A DNA stretch of 64,000 bases from Melioribacteraceae bacterium. Lineage in GTDB: Bacteria > Bacteroidota > Ignavibacteria > Ignavibacteriales > Melioribacteraceae. This document shows, one piece after another, positions 38,138 through 47,335 of this stretch. Below the pieces are notes generated by a model. It saw only the letters and a program-made list of their open reading frames with translations. It did not search any database and was not told the DNA's origin. The stretch's first letter is position 1. Each line of letters begins with the position of its first letter. The DNA lies in NCBI GenBank assembly GCA_026417375.1, contig JAOADJ010000008.1:32640-96639 (forward strand). Reading direction: 5' to 3'. Both the position numbers and the translations under genes were made by a program.

Positions 38138-38689
38138 TCACCTAAAGTACCAATAGCTAAAAATTGTCTGAAGACGAACAGTATCTCTCATTGATGGACT
38201 TGTAACTGTAACTCTTAATCTTTTATTCCATGTTTTTGTAGTTGTTGATACAACCTGACTTCCAGATATCGTAACATAATCAACAAGGCAGTCAATTCTA
38301 AAATTTGCAGAACGAAAAGTAGTATCTACTACAACAGTTTCTACACCTGAAGGTGTAGTTCCAATTGATTGAGCGGCAATAATTCTATTGTAATTATTAA
38401 AATCATCAAAGTCATCATAATTTGGATAAGTTTCACCAGATTCCGGACCAAGTAAATTAAAAGCTGATAATGGAGTTGTAGTTGTTATATCGCTGCTTAC
38501 AGTTGATTCATCGAATGCTTTTGTGTTAGCTTCTTCAATCAATGAAGTTCCTAAAGAAATTGCCATAACATTGAATTTTGTTTCCATTATTGTTGTGCCG
38601 GTTGCTAAAAAACCAGAATTTACTCTCATTACAACCATACCAAGTAAAACCAGAGCAGCAATAGTAAGCATCATTTGACCGGTATTCAT
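38138..38689 (-). CDS. PilV-like minor pilin-type protein
   Basis: This is a 183-residue protein with an N-terminal membrane helix (about 5-22, QMMLTIAALVLLGMVVMRV) followed by FNVMAISLGTSLIEEANTKAFDE, similar to the ETMAIYLAQSLIEE-like segment of PilV-type pilins, and a beta-rich region ending FSYWYFR. Identification rests on gene order and general architecture, since no clear leader-peptide cleavage motif is present. It is the first gene of the three-gene unit. Confidence 0.55.
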   Translation of the reverse strand: MNTGQMMLTIAALVLLGMVVMRVNSGFLATGTTIMETKFNVMAISLGTSLIEEANTKAFDESTVSSDITTTTPLSAFNLLGPESGETYPNYDDFDDFNNYNRIIAAQSIGTTPSGVETVVVDTTFRSANFRIDCLVDYVTISGSQVVSTTTKTWNKRLRVTVTSPSMRDTVRLQTIFSYWYFR

Positions 38690-38891
38690 TTATTTCATCC
38701 TAAATTTCAATCAAAAAATATTGAAAAATTATTCTTTAATCTATTCAAAAATCGTGCTTTAACTTTTATGTGTTTTCAGACAAAATTGTAATATCATAAA
38801 TTTCAACACTGTATCATTTTGAAGTTTTTACATGTAATAAGTTTTCTTTTGGTTCAAGTTATTATATTGCATTTGAAAAAGAAAGATTTTT

Positions 38892-39479
38892 ATGGATCCA
38901 ATAAATTTAATTTTAGCAATTAATTTATTTTTAACAAGCAGTGCAAATTTTTCCGGTGCAAAAAAAGGTTTGAAAACTTCTGTTTTAAAAGTTGTTGAAA
39001 AACCTAATTCTTATTTACAAAAAATTCCACCGAATATTTCGGCTTTAATTTTTGTTTTAACTATTCTTGGCATATTTAAAGTAGGCACTTTATCTGAGAA
39101 TTATGAACAAGAATTATTCAGTTGGCGGTTAATAGGACTTGGATTAAACATAATCTTTTCGTGGCTTCAGGTTTTATCTTATAAAACTCTGGGCAAAAAC
39201 TATTCCCAGGATGTTGTAATTATGAAAGAACATGCTCTTGTTACAAGTGGAATTTATAAGTTCATTCGTCATCCACAATATTTAAGTCAAATATTAGCTG
39301 ATTTAGGTGCGGGATTAGCGTTACTTAGTTTTTTAGTTTTTCCTGTTACTTTAATTTTTGAGTTTCCACTTTTTATTTTAAGAGCAAATCTCGAAGAAAA
39401 AATTCTGAAGAAACATTTTGGTGATAAATTTTTATCATACAAAAAAAATTCTGGTTTTATGATTCCATTTATTGGTTAA
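38892..39479 (+). CDS. isoprenylcysteine carboxyl methyltransferase-like membrane methyltransferase
   Basis: This is a 195-residue integral membrane protein with about four to five helices (for example ISALIFVLTILGIFKV, FLVFPVTLIFEFPLFIL). The C-terminal block VTSGIYKFIRHPQYLSQILADLG...LRANLEEKILKKHFGDKFLSYKK is the SAM-binding RHPxY...EE motif of the phospholipid/isoprenylcysteine methyltransferase family. The substrate is not known; bacterial homologues are diverse. It ends 1 nt before the amidase gene. Confidence 0.85.
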   Translation: MDPINLILAINLFLTSSANFSGAKKGLKTSVLKVVEKPNSYLQKIPPNISALIFVLTILGIFKVGTLSENYEQELFSWRLIGLGLNIIFSWLQVLSYKTLGKNYSQDVVIMKEHALVTSGIYKFIRHPQYLSQILADLGAGLALLSFLVFPVTLIFEFPLFILRANLEEKILKKHFGDKFLSYKKNSGFMIPFIG

Positions 39480-39480
39480 A

Positions 39481-41040
39481 ATGAAAATTTATATAAAAAT
39501 ATTTCTTTTAGTTTTATTTGTTAATTTGAATTTTGCTCAAAGGCTTTATAAAATTTCTGTTCAGCTTGATAGCACAAAAAAATCTGTTTCTTATCTTGAA
39601 AGAAATGGACTTGATTACATTTCTGTAAATGAATTTTCCGATTTACTTTCTGCAGGAAAATATTATAACAAAGATGCCGAGAAACTCGAAATAAAATTTG
39701 ATAGATTTAATATAAAATTTACCGCAAAAAATCCTTTCGTAATTATTCAAAACAAAAATGATAATTCAATTGAATCATTTCAGTTACCTTTATCAACATT
39801 ATTAATAAAGAATGAAATTTTTATCCCTCTTATTTATACAATCGATTTGTTAAATAAAGTAACAGAAAAAAATTTAGTTTATGAACCTCTTTCTAAAAAT
39901 TTAATTATTACGAATAAAAAAATTATAACTGAAACAAAATCTTCGATTGAAAAAACAGAAAAATCCTTCGAACGAAATTTAAATTTTGATATCAACGATA
40001 TAGTTATTGAAGAAAAAATAAATGGTACTCTTATAAAACTTTCATCAAATAAGTTTATACGTAAACCGAGAAGTTCGGTTTCTAACAATACTCTTTACGT
40101 TTTTTTTACTGATGTGAATATTGACACAACAATTACAAATAAAAACTTAAAAGTTGGTTTAGTTAATAATGCTGTTATTAGAAATATCAATTCTAAAAAT
40201 TCCCAAATTGAATTTTCATTGAATGAAGGTTATTCTAATGTTGAAACTTTTCAGGATAAAGAAACAAAAGAAATTTTCATTACAATTCACAAGAAATTAA
40301 ATTTTCAGTCAGAAGAAAATAAATCGAAATGGAATTTTGATTGCATTGTAATAGATGCTGGTCATGGTGGAAAAGATCCGGGTGCAATTGGAGTAACCGG
40401 CGTTAAAGAAAAAGATATTAATTTAAGTATTGCATTAAAGCTTGGTAAATTGGTTGAACAAAATCTTCCGCAAGTAAAAGTTGTGTACACAAGAAAAAGT
40501 GACGAATTTATTGAGTTATATAAACGTGGAAAGATAGCAAACGAAGCAGGCGGAAAACTTTTTATTTCAATTCATTGTAATTCAACAGAAAGAAAAGATA
40601 ATGGTTATCGTGGTTTTGAGGTTTATTTGCTAAGACCCGGTAGAACAAAGGAAGCAATTAGAATAGCGGAATTTGAAAACAGTGTTATCAAATATGAAGA
40701 TGACCCGAACAGATATGAAAAATTAACAGATGAAAATTTTATTTTAGTTTCTATGGCACATTCACAATTTATGAGATATTCAGAAACTTTTTCGGATTTA
40801 CTTAATCAATCATGGAAAACCGAAGTTGATATTCCATCACTTGGAGTTAAGCAAGCTGGCTTTTATGTGTTGGTTGGCGCATCAATGCCGAGTGTTTTAA
40901 TTGAAACGGGATTTTTATCGAACAGAAAAGATGAAGCTTATCTTGCAAGTTCGAAAGGTCAAAATGAAATTGCTAAATCAATATTAACCGCAATTATTAA
41001 ATACAAAGAATTTTACGAAAAAGAAATCGGAAAATTCTAA
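39481..41040 (+). CDS. N-acetylmuramoyl-L-alanine amidase, exported
   Basis: This is a 519-residue protein with a signal peptide (1-18, ending NLNFAQ). I start at ATG 39481 rather than the TTG at 39472 because the latter overlaps the previous stop. Residues about 20-150 resemble a copper-amine-oxidase-like stalk domain, about 165-280 an AMIN domain, and about 295-515 Amidase_3: IVIDAGHGGKDPGAIG (zinc His), INLSIALKLGKLVEQ, VYTRKSDEFIELYKRGKIAN, FISIHCNS and VLIETGFLSNRKDE (catalytic Glu). It cleaves the amide bond between MurNAc and L-Ala of peptidoglycan in the periplasm. Confidence 0.92.
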   Translation: MKIYIKIFLLVLFVNLNFAQRLYKISVQLDSTKKSVSYLERNGLDYISVNEFSDLLSAGKYYNKDAEKLEIKFDRFNIKFTAKNPFVIIQNKNDNSIESFQLPLSTLLIKNEIFIPLIYTIDLLNKVTEKNLVYEPLSKNLIITNKKIITETKSSIEKTEKSFERNLNFDINDIVIEEKINGTLIKLSSNKFIRKPRSSVSNNTLYVFFTDVNIDTTITNKNLKVGLVNNAVIRNINSKNSQIEFSLNEGYSNVETFQDKETKEIFITIHKKLNFQSEENKSKWNFDCIVIDAGHGGKDPGAIGVTGVKEKDINLSIALKLGKLVEQNLPQVKVVYTRKSDEFIELYKRGKIANEAGGKLFISIHCNSTERKDNGYRGFEVYLLRPGRTKEAIRIAEFENSVIKYEDDPNRYEKLTDENFILVSMAHSQFMRYSETFSDLLNQSWKTEVDIPSLGVKQAGFYVLVGASMPSVLIETGFLSNRKDEAYLASSKGQNEIAKSILTAIIKYKEFYEKEIGKF

Positions 41041-41101
41041 CTCTTTTGCACATGTAATTTTCAATCTATAATTTTACACACAAATTTTTAGAAAGGATAA
41101 A

Positions 41102-41518
41102 ATGACCAACGCTCAAAAATGGATTGCCATAACACTTGGTGTTTTTTTATTACTATTAGTTTTAGGAAGACTAACAGAAGAAAATTCAAATGAAGAAGAA
41201 ATTTCTCAAATGATGTCTCAACAAATCGAACAATCTTCTCAAGAACTTGATGGATTAACATTAATAAAACAAACCGGTTGCATTTCTTGTCATGGAGCTG
41301 AACTACAAGGAACAAAAATGGCGCCGGCTTTACAAAATTTAAAAGAATATTGGACTCGCGATAATTTAATTAATTATTTAAGAAATCCATCGTCTTTTAG
41401 TTCTGATAAAAGATTTACCGAATACAATGAAAAATATAAAAACATAATGATGCCATCTTACAATAACATAGATGTTAAAAACCTTGGTAAGATGGTTGAT
41501 TATTTACTGACAAAATAA
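41102..41518 (+). CDS. membrane-anchored class I cytochrome c
   Basis: This is a 138-residue protein. The N-terminal helix (about 6-22, WIAITLGVFLLLLVLG) acts as an anchor. The heme-binding CISCH (residues about 60-64) is in TGCISCHGAELQGTKMAPAL, and the axial Met is probably in NIMMPSYNNI. It is a single-heme protein, likely periplasmic and electron-transferring. The partner oxidase or reductase is not in the window. Confidence 0.88.
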   Translation: MTNAQKWIAITLGVFLLLLVLGRLTEENSNEEEISQMMSQQIEQSSQELDGLTLIKQTGCISCHGAELQGTKMAPALQNLKEYWTRDNLINYLRNPSSFSSDKRFTEYNEKYKNIMMPSYNNIDVKNLGKMVDYLLTK

Positions 41519-41585
41519 ATTCTGCTGATTTTTTTCAATCAAAGTTTTTGAAATAATTTTTATTTCTATTTAATAATACAGAAAT

Positions 41586-42017
41586 ATGAAAGTAAGTGAT
41601 GCGCCAATAATTGTTGAACAAAAATTTAATGTTTCAACTTCAACTCTTTGGAATGCTTTAACTGATATTAACGAAATGAGAAAGTGGTATTTTGAAAACA
41701 TTCCCGATTTCAAACCTGTTAAAGGATTCACAACAAAATTTAAAGTTGTCAGTGGTGAAAGAGTTTTTATTCACAATTGGGAAGTGGTTGATGTTATTCC
41801 TTTTGAACTTATTAAATACGTCTGGTCATTCGATGGTTACAAAGGTAAATCTACTTCTGAATTTAAAATATTAACCGAAGATAATTTTACAACATTAATA
41901 CTAACAATAATTATTTCAGAAGATTTTGAAGATAATATTCCTGAATTTGAAAGAGGAAGTTGTATTGCTGGTTGGAATTATTTTATTAATGAAAAATTAA
42001 AAAATTTTTTAGAGTAA
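41586..42017 (+). CDS. SRPBCC (AHSA1-type) domain protein
   Basis: This is a 143-residue cytoplasmic protein without a signal peptide. VEQKFNVSTSTLWNALTDINEMRKWYFENIPDFKPVKGF and NWEVVDVIPFELIKYVWSFDGYKGKST match START/Bet v1-like (SRPBCC, AHSA1) domains, which bind hydrophobic ligands or chaperones. The substrate is unknown. It is 67 nt downstream of the cytochrome gene and convergent with the AI-2E permease. Confidence 0.85.
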   Translation: MKVSDAPIIVEQKFNVSTSTLWNALTDINEMRKWYFENIPDFKPVKGFTTKFKVVSGERVFIHNWEVVDVIPFELIKYVWSFDGYKGKSTSEFKILTEDNFTTLILTIIISEDFEDNIPEFERGSCIAGWNYFINEKLKNFLE

Positions 42018-42051
42018 ATTATTTTCAATCAGTTAAACATTTTTAAATCAT

Positions 42052-43182
42052 TTAATTAGACATCAAATTAGTTATAAACTTCATATTCTTACTTTCCGAA
42101 TTAGAAATTATTATTTTCAAAACAGCTGTCAAGGGAACAGCTAAAAACATTCCAACAATTCCCCACAGGTAACCCCAAAGAAGTAATGAAAGTAAAATTA
42201 CTAATGGATTTAATCCAAGACGGTCCCCAAATATTTTTGGTTCAATTATATTTCCGATAATGTTTTGTGTTACAATTAAAATAGTTGTAACAATAAACAT
42301 ATAACCAAAACTTTCATATTGAACAAGTGTAATTAAAGCTGGCATAACTACTGCTATTACAGAACCAATATTCGGAATAAAATTTAATATGACTGCAAAT
42401 GAAGCCCAGATTATAAAGAAGTCAACATCAAACAACCAAAGTATAAATCCCATTACAATTCCAACGCTTAAACTAATTAAAAACTTAGTAATGATATACT
42501 TTTGCACTTGTTCTGTAATATGTCTAAATGTTCTTTGTAAAGTTTCTTCACGTTGAATTGTCATTGATTGATAATTTTCTTCAAATGTTTTTAGATCTAA
42601 ATCATCTTTATGTTCTCTCTTAAATTTCTTCAACGAAGATTTAATTTCTTTTTCAACAAATCTTGCTCTTATAGCTTGTAAAGTTTTTTCATGTCCGCTT
42701 GAAATAAAAATAAAGAAAAATAAAACCAACAATACACTTGCCGCTAAAGAAAGTGTTGATTCAAAAACACCACCAGCTAAAACCGAGTAATCAATTTTCT
42801 TTAACAACCTCGATATATTAAAATGTGTTAATGTATAATCTCTTATGTTTAATGATTTTGCAGTTTCACTGATTATTTTATTCAATTTTTGTTCATACAA
42901 TGGTAATTGTGCACTGAACTGAAGAATTGATTCAATTACAACCCGAGATACACCATATAAAATTGAAACCGTTAAAACAATGTCAATAAAAATTAATATG
43001 CTTAAAGGTATTTTATGTTTTTCAAGATATGTATTAAGTGGTTCGAAAAAGAAGAATAAAAAGTAAGCAATTACAAGCGGGACAAAAATGTGTTGCAATT
43101 CTTTTAAAACAAAAAATATTGCAAATAATCCTATAACGGATATAAAAAATTTCAGTGATTGATCAGACAAATGTTTTTTCAT
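42052..43182 (-). CDS. AI-2E family transporter (PerM-like)
   Basis: This is a 376-residue membrane protein. N-terminal hydrophobic helices (HIFVPLVIAYFLFFFFEPL) precede a cytoplasmic or periplasmic part with DLDLKTFEENYQSM, and the C-terminal half has FFIIWASFAVILNFIPNIGSVIAVVMPALITL and IIEPKIFGDRLGLNPLVILLSLLLWGYLWGI, the diagnostic blocks of the family PF01594. Some members export autoinducer-2, others are ion/proton antiporters, so the substrate is uncertain. Confidence 0.9.
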   Translation of the reverse strand: MKKHLSDQSLKFFISVIGLFAIFFVLKELQHIFVPLVIAYFLFFFFEPLNTYLEKHKIPLSILIFIDIVLTVSILYGVSRVVIESILQFSAQLPLYEQKLNKIISETAKSLNIRDYTLTHFNISRLLKKIDYSVLAGGVFESTLSLAASVLLVLFFFIFISSGHEKTLQAIRARFVEKEIKSSLKKFKREHKDDLDLKTFEENYQSMTIQREETLQRTFRHITEQVQKYIITKFLISLSVGIVMGFILWLFDVDFFIIWASFAVILNFIPNIGSVIAVVMPALITLVQYESFGYMFIVTTILIVTQNIIGNIIEPKIFGDRLGLNPLVILLSLLLWGYLWGIVGMFLAVPLTAVLKIIISNSESKNMKFITNLMSN

Positions 43183-43282
43183 CTTTTTTATTTATTATTA
43201 ATCGCACAATAAAATAGTAAATTTCTTAAACATAAAAAGTGATTTTTTATTTAACTTACTAATGTTCTAAATGGAGCTTGTT

Positions 43283-44626
43283 ATGAATTACAAATTTTTT
43301 GTTGCCATTCTTCTTTTTGTTTTTTTAATTCCGTTTATAGCTACATATTCACAAAAACCAAAAAGTCAATACCCCCATGTTGAATGGAGTAAAAATCTTT
43401 CTGTTTATGAAATAAATGTTCGGCAGCACACAAGCGAAGGAACATTTAATTCATTTTTACCTCATTTAAATAGATTAAAAGAAATGAATATTGGAATATT
43501 GTGGTTTATGCCAATTCATCCAATTGGTGAAAAAAACAGAAAAGGAACTCTTGGAAGTTATTACTCAATTAAGAACTATAAAGAAGTTAATCCCGAGTTT
43601 GGCTCAATCGATGATTTCAAAAAAGTAGTAAAAGAAGCTCATAAAAATGGAATGTATGTTATAATTGATTGGGTGGCAAATCATACTTCTTGGGATAACA
43701 TCTGGACAAAAACAAATCCGGAATTTTATAAGAAAGATAAAAAGGGAAATTTTATTTCACCATATGATTGGACTGATGTAATTGCATTAGATTATAAAAA
43801 CAAAAATTTATGGCGGGCAATGTTAGATGCAATGCTTTTTTGGATTGAAGAATGTGATATAGATGGTTTCAGATGCGATGTTGCCGCAATGGTTCCATTA
43901 GATTTTTGGAAATGGGCAATTCCAATTTTGAATCAAAAGAAAAAAATTTTTATGCTTGCAGAAGCACATGAACCCGAGTTACATCAGGTTTTTGATATGA
44001 CTTATAATTGGCAATTAAAAGATTTATTTGTTGCCACTTACAAAAAAGAAAAAACAGCAAAGGATTTTTATGAATTTATTAAAAGAGAAAAAAAAGAATA
44101 TCCAAAAGATGCTTATAGAATGAATTTCACTTCTAACCATGACGAAAACTCTTGGCATGGAACAGATAAAGAAAGATTCGGAAAAGCACACGAAATGTTT
44201 GCAGTAATTTCTTCTTTGATTCCCGGAATGCCACTTGTTTATTCCGGTCAAGAAGCTTGTTTAGATAAACGATTAAAATTTTTTGAAAAAGATCCGATTG
44301 AATGGAAAGATTGTGAAATGAAAAAAATTTATTCTACACTCTTCAAGTTGAAAAAAGATAATCAAGCTTTGTGGAATGGTAATTTTGGCGGAAAATTTTA
44401 TCCCCTTTCTGTAAAAGATAAAAATGTTTTTGCTTTTGTAAGACAAAAAGATCAAAATCAGGTTGTTGCCCTTTTTAACATTTCTGATAATGAATCTAAA
44501 ATTGAAATCAAATCAAAAAGATTAAATGGTAATTACAACGAACTTTTTTCAAACAAGAAAATTTCTATTGATGAAGAATTAGTTGTTGATTTAAAAAGTT
44601 GGGGTTATAAAGTTTTTTATAGATAA
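43283..44626 (+). CDS. alpha-amylase family (GH13) enzyme, exported
   Basis: This is a 447-residue protein. The start is ATG 43283 because GGAG at 43273-43276 sits 6 nt upstream, whereas the earlier ATG (43271) has no good site. The signal peptide ends near IATYSQ. GH13 catalytic blocks: VIIDWVANHTS, DIDGFRCDVAAMVPLDFW (nucleophile Asp), FMLAEAHEPELHQVFDM (acid Glu) and NFTSNHDENSWHGT (transition-state Asp). A small C-terminal beta-domain follows. It hydrolyses alpha-glucans in the periplasm or outside. It is followed 27 nt later by the TlpA-like gene. Confidence 0.9.
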   Translation: MNYKFFVAILLFVFLIPFIATYSQKPKSQYPHVEWSKNLSVYEINVRQHTSEGTFNSFLPHLNRLKEMNIGILWFMPIHPIGEKNRKGTLGSYYSIKNYKEVNPEFGSIDDFKKVVKEAHKNGMYVIIDWVANHTSWDNIWTKTNPEFYKKDKKGNFISPYDWTDVIALDYKNKNLWRAMLDAMLFWIEECDIDGFRCDVAAMVPLDFWKWAIPILNQKKKIFMLAEAHEPELHQVFDMTYNWQLKDLFVATYKKEKTAKDFYEFIKREKKEYPKDAYRMNFTSNHDENSWHGTDKERFGKAHEMFAVISSLIPGMPLVYSGQEACLDKRLKFFEKDPIEWKDCEMKKIYSTLFKLKKDNQALWNGNFGGKFYPLSVKDKNVFAFVRQKDQNQVVALFNISDNESKIEIKSKRLNGNYNELFSNKKISIDEELVVDLKSWGYKVFYR

Positions 44627-44653
44627 TTTTGTATAAACTAATTTGAGGAATAA

Positions 44654-45172
44654 ATGAATATTAAAAAATTATTCTTTATCTCGTTCTTATTTTTTGCAAT
44701 TTCAATATCGGGTCAAAATGATTTAACAGAAACAACTTTGTTAAATGTTGGTGATAATTTGCCTTCATTTACATGTAAAACTTTAGATGGAAAAGATTTT
44801 TCATCAGATGTATTAAAAGGAAAAGTTGTGTTAATTAATTTTTGGGCAACATGGTGTCCACCTTGTAAAGCTGAAATGCCTTTGATGCAAAGCGAGTTAT
44901 TTGACAAAATTAAACGTGATGATTTTATAATGCTGGCAATTTCGCGTGGTGAAGAATCTGATATTGTAAAAAAATTTATTGAAAAAAATAATTACACTTT
45001 TCCGATCTTTTTAGATAAAGAAGCAAAAGTTTATAATTTGTTTGCAAGTAAGTATATACCAAGAAATTTTATTATCGGAAAAGATGGCAAAGTTAAATTT
45101 ACTTCGGTTGGATTTACCAAAGAAGAATTTCAAAAACTTGTTAATGTAATTAAAGCAGAATTAGAAAAATAA
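44654..45172 (+). CDS. TlpA/ResA-like thioredoxin-fold protein, exported
   Basis: This is a 172-residue protein with a signal peptide (about 1-20, ending ISISGQ). The thioredoxin fold carries the redox site WATWCPPCKAEMPLMQ with the C-P-P-C pair, preceded by FTCKTLDGKDFSSDVLKGKVVLINF. It probably reduces periplasmic disulfides, for example on apocytochromes, consistent with a cytochrome c gene 3 kb upstream, although the two are not in one operon. Confidence 0.92.
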   Translation: MNIKKLFFISFLFFAISISGQNDLTETTLLNVGDNLPSFTCKTLDGKDFSSDVLKGKVVLINFWATWCPPCKAEMPLMQSELFDKIKRDDFIMLAISRGEESDIVKKFIEKNNYTFPIFLDKEAKVYNLFASKYIPRNFIIGKDGKVKFTSVGFTKEEFQKLVNVIKAELEK

Positions 45173-45185
45173 TTGTGATAAATTC

Positions 45186-45226
45186 AGTTCAAGAGCAAGA
45201 AGATAATTTCCTTGCTCTTGAACTTT
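45186..45226. terminator. strong bidirectional terminator between TlpA-like and M16 genes
   Basis: AGTTCAAGAGCAAG (45186-45199) and CTTGCTCTTGAACT (45211-45224) form a perfect 14-bp stem with an 11-nt loop and a short following T run. It separates the convergent genes ending at 45172 and 45237. Confidence 0.85.
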
Positions 45227-45236
45227 CCAATAAATT

Positions 45237-47309
45237 TTAATCTACTTTAAATAAATCATCTGAAACATTTTTATTCACTTCGTAAGAAGTTAAAGTTAAT
45301 TCGATTGAACCCATCGGTGTCCCTTGAATCATTTTGTGTGCAACCATAAAACCATTTAACTCTTTATAATCATCATAATCAATTGTTGTATTAATTGTTC
45401 CTTGAGGAGATTCAATAGTTGAATTTGTTCTAAGTAAATATCCACTATTTGCATCATAATATTGTGTGTTTTTCTTTCCCGATGGATAAATTAAATTAAT
45501 TTTATAGGCATCTTTTTTATTTATTGTTTCCATCCCGGCTAGCTCTAATTTGATACCAAGACTTGCATAATCTAAAAATGCATTTAACATAGATTGAATT
45601 TTCATTTCTTCTAACTGAGCACCTGTCATTTCTTGTTCCTGTCCCATTGCTGAAACTTTTCCTCGAGTTCCATCAAATACAGTTTTTTGTTGACCTACTC
45701 CAAAATCAATTGATTGATAAAGTTTATTAGGTGCTTTGCGTGTAATTGTTATAACTAAATTCATTCCTTGCATAGCGCCGGTAAGTTTCATTGTTTCGTC
45801 TTTGATTTGAGAAAGTTTTTCTTTTCCACCCATAACAGTAATATATTTTTCAATCACCTGTTCTGCAGTTAAACCAGCTGGTGCCTTCTTTAAATTTGGA
45901 TCAACTTTTTCACCATAAATATCATAATAATCTACTTTTCCGGACATCGAGAATTTTGCAAGCTTAGTTGCAACTTCCTCTGCTTTACCAACTACCAGAA
46001 GATTTGTATTGTTTGGTTTTATATATTTTTTTGCAACAGATTGAATATCATCCGCAGTTACATCATTTAAATTCTTTAAATAATTTTTATAAAAATCTTT
46101 TGGTAATCCATAACGTTCAATGTTAATAGCAAAGTTTGCAATTGTTTGAGGATTTTCAAGTGAGCGAACAAAATTTCCAATCATATAATTTTTATTGATT
46201 TGTAATTCATCATCGCTAACTTTTTCATTTCTTATTCTTTTCATCTCATTAAAAATTTCTGTTAAGGCACTATCGGTAACAATGTTACGAACCTGCGCGC
46301 TAGAAGTCCATGCACCAATATATTTATCGGCACTTAAAGAGGAACCCGCACCGTAAGTATATCCTTTATCTTCACGTAAATTTTTATTTATTCTTGATGT
46401 AAATGAACCACCGAGAATTGTATTCATTACAGAAGCTTTAATATAATCTTCACTTGCTAAATTAAACTCAACGGGATAACTAACTGAAATTACAGATTGA
46501 ACTGCATTTGCTCTATCCACTAAAGCAACTTTATTCACTAATGGTGCTTTTGGATTTTGAAATTCACTTTTTGGTACATCACCCGATTTCCAATTTCCAA
46601 AATATTTTTCAACTAATTTTTGTGCTTCTTTTTTATTTATATCTCCGACAATTGATAAATAAGCAACGTTTGGTTTCAGATAAGTGTTATAATAGTTTTT
46701 ACATAAATCTAAATTAATTGATTTAACTGTTTCTTCAGTTGTTGGTTCACCATATGGGTGTTCTTTTCCATAATTTAAAACTGCACGAACTCTTTGTGAA
46801 ATAGCATTTGGTTCATCTTTTTGCGCAGCTAAATTTGATAATGTTTTCTTAATAATTTTATCAAGTTCTTCTTGTTTAAAATCTGAATTAAGAACAACAT
46901 CACTCATAATTTCTAATAATTTTGCTGAGTGTTTTTTTAATGCTGATGCATAAACACTATTTGATGTTGTGTTTAAAGTTGCACCTAAAAAATCAATTTC
47001 TTCATCAAGTTTATCTTTACTTCTTGTTTTAGTTCCTGTTCTTAATAATTCTCCTGTTGCATCAACATAACCAGCATGTTTACCTTCTACAATAGGAGAA
47101 ATATCAAAAAATAAATTGAAAGAAACACGTGGAACTTTTTTGTTTTCAACAACAAAAACTTTTAATCCGTTTTTTAAAGTAAAAGAATCATAGTTGCTAA
47201 GTTTTATTTCTGGTGCTGGACCACCAGCTGGTTTTTTACTTCTATCTATTTGTGCATTTGTTAATGCCGATACAAATAGAATTAGTGTTAATATCAAAAT
47301 TTTTTTCAT
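45237..47309 (-). CDS. M16 peptidase, non-catalytic subunit, with C-terminal extra domain
   Basis: This is a 690-residue protein with a signal peptide (about 1-19, ending ALTNAQ). I start at ATG 47309, where GGAG (47316-47319) is 6 nt upstream, rather than at GTG 47321. The M16 core has VFVVENKKVPRVSFNLFFDI, TEETVKSINLDLCKNYYNTY and the R/Y segment GAGSSLSADKYIGAWTSSAQ, but lacks the HxxEH zinc motif (VDATGELLRTGT stands in its place). Residues about 480-690 resemble an outer-membrane lipoprotein-sorting-like beta domain (AEQVIEKYITVMGGKEKLSQI, TQYYDANSGYLLR). It pairs with the catalytic subunit 26 nt upstream. Confidence 0.88.
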   Translation of the reverse strand: MKKILILTLILFVSALTNAQIDRSKKPAGGPAPEIKLSNYDSFTLKNGLKVFVVENKKVPRVSFNLFFDISPIVEGKHAGYVDATGELLRTGTKTRSKDKLDEEIDFLGATLNTTSNSVYASALKKHSAKLLEIMSDVVLNSDFKQEELDKIIKKTLSNLAAQKDEPNAISQRVRAVLNYGKEHPYGEPTTEETVKSINLDLCKNYYNTYLKPNVAYLSIVGDINKKEAQKLVEKYFGNWKSGDVPKSEFQNPKAPLVNKVALVDRANAVQSVISVSYPVEFNLASEDYIKASVMNTILGGSFTSRINKNLREDKGYTYGAGSSLSADKYIGAWTSSAQVRNIVTDSALTEIFNEMKRIRNEKVSDDELQINKNYMIGNFVRSLENPQTIANFAINIERYGLPKDFYKNYLKNLNDVTADDIQSVAKKYIKPNNTNLLVVGKAEEVATKLAKFSMSGKVDYYDIYGEKVDPNLKKAPAGLTAEQVIEKYITVMGGKEKLSQIKDETMKLTGAMQGMNLVITITRKAPNKLYQSIDFGVGQQKTVFDGTRGKVSAMGQEQEMTGAQLEEMKIQSMLNAFLDYASLGIKLELAGMETINKKDAYKINLIYPSGKKNTQYYDANSGYLLRTNSTIESPQGTINTTIDYDDYKELNGFMVAHKMIQGTPMGSIELTLTSYEVNKNVSDDLFKVD

Positions 47310-47335
47310 TTTATTCTCCACTTATTTTCAATTCT

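Noticed and set aside
39472..39480. TTG start for the amidase
   Set aside because: Overlaps the previous stop; the ATG 9 nt later directly starts the signal peptide.
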